Shown here piece by piece: positions 5,287 to 5,454 of a DNA stretch of 5,454 nucleotides. How positions within the stretch are numbered: the first letter of the stretch is position 1; every line of letters starts with the position of its first letter. The DNA is from JAPUDQ01 sp049644865. Lineage in GTDB: Bacteria > Patescibacteriota > Saccharimonadia > Saccharimonadales > Saccharimonadaceae. The notes beneath the pieces were generated by a model. The model was not told the origin of the DNA. It made no database searches and was given only the letters and a program-made list of their open reading frames with translations. The position numbers and the translations under genes were made by a program. The stretch spans positions 1-5,454 of the forward strand of contig JBARSV010000031.1 of NCBI GenBank assembly GCA_049644865.1, read 5' to 3'.

Positions 5287-5315
5287 AGTTTATCTAATCT
5301 GTTCCTTGATGTCAA
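5287..5315 (-). promoter_or_regulatory. Leaderless sigma70-type promoter of the transposase gene
   Basis: The minus strand has a perfect TTGACA (5310-5315), a 17-nt spacer, TAAACT (5287-5292), then only 6 nt (AGAAGT) before the transposase ATG. Transcription should start at or one base from the A of ATG, leaving no room for a ribosome site. The promoter is inside the element as drawn, so transposase expression does not depend on flanking DNA. Confidence 0.75.
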
Positions 5316-5327
5316 GGGATAGTCTCG

Positions 5328-5454
5328 AGTTGGAAGCGTTATGGCATTACCGCACCAGGCCAAGCCGAGCACGGTATCGACTATCTGGCACTGGGTGATT
5401 CGTATACGTCCGGCGAGGGAGATGGCGACGGCAAGACCTACTACTTGCCTGGTA
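5328..5454 (+). CDS. SGNH/GDSL hydrolase, 5'-truncated fragment running off the window
   Basis: The frame reads SWKRYGITAPGQAEHG and then DYLALGDSYTSGEGD, the block I signature of SGNH (GDSL) hydrolases with the nucleophile Ser in GDS, followed by GKTYYLPG. Such enzymes are esterases or lipases, often exported, acting on acyl or acetyl groups. No ATG, GTG or TTG start exists in this frame upstream: it is open only back to 5310, after a TGA at 5307-5309, inside the IS. Thus the 5' end is missing, most simply because the IS entered the gene. The matching 5' part is not on the left side of the IS in this window, so a deletion or rearrangement is also needed. The fragment looks GC-richer than the flanking AT-rich spacers. 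The rest of the gene lies beyond the window; whether it is still expressed is unknown. Confidence 0.65.

Larger units (their letters stand above)
4263..5326. mobile_element. IS1595-family insertion sequence (limits approximate)
   Basis: The element carries one DDE-type transposase gene (minus) and a convergent small gene (plus). I set provisional limits at matching inward-facing GAGAC words (4263-4267 plus, 5322-5326 minus), giving about 1.06 kb, a normal size for simple IS1595-family elements. After GAGAC each end has a -35-like box (4 or 6 nt on), a -10 box 18 or 17 nt later, and an ATG 6 nt after that. I could not find a longer perfect terminal inverted repeat or an 8-bp target duplication, so the true ends may differ by tens of bases. 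On the right it abuts a truncated SGNH hydrolase frame. Confidence 0.5.

Noticed and set aside
1..5454. CRISPR array or long direct repeats
   Set aside because: No spaced repeats of 20-40 bp were seen; the only exact tandem repeat is the 9-bp pair at 4223-4240.

Overview
The window looks like chromosomal or integrated-element DNA of a small-genome bacterium using the standard stop codons (TAA, TAG and TGA all end genes here). My best guess is Candidatus Saccharibacteria (TM7) or a close Patescibacteria relative. The reasons are the mix of families: an SGNH hydrolase with a GDSYTSGEGD block, a replication-relaxation-type protein, a short S51 peptidase, a GNAT gene and an IS1595-family transposase, together with moderate GC, tight gene packing and apparent leaderless promoters. 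This is an inference from gene content, not a proof.

Layout, left to right. 1-116 holds an unassigned partial reading frame at the left edge. 117-3090 is a compact minus-strand operon, transcribed right to left: EamA/DMT-type membrane transporter (3090-2227), dienelactone-hydrolase-like alpha/beta hydrolase (2205-1333), GNAT acetyltransferase (1327-755) and S51 (peptidase E-like) serine peptidase (758-117). Gaps are 21 and 5 nt, and the last junction is a 4-nt ATGA overlap. A strong sigma70-type promoter (TTGACA, 17 nt, CATAAT) lies at 3206-3234, with a palindrome over its -35 box and a 5' leader of about 110 nt. 3226-3356 is a dense run of five inverted repeats between the operon promoter and the next gene.

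3370-4146 (minus) encodes a winged-helix replication-relaxation-like protein. Upstream of it is AT-rich DNA with a perfect 9-bp tandem repeat. From about 4263 to 5326 lies an IS1595-family insertion sequence: the transposase is on the minus strand (5280-4384), and a convergent small gene (4308-4523, plus) overlaps its 3' end by 140 bp. Both genes start 6 nt after a -10 box, so both transcripts look leaderless, and the two element ends mirror each other in promoter layout. At the right edge (from about 5328) is the 5'-truncated start of an SGNH/GDSL hydrolase frame on the plus strand, apparently cut by the IS.

Functionally, the four-gene operon reads as a small-molecule or peptide handling cassette (export, hydrolysis, acetylation, dipeptide cleavage). 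The right half reads as mobile DNA: an orphan plasmid-type replication protein next to an IS. The most interesting parts are the leaderless mirrored promoters of the IS with its antisense-overlapping small gene, and the hairpin cluster with an operator-like palindrome at 3226-3356.
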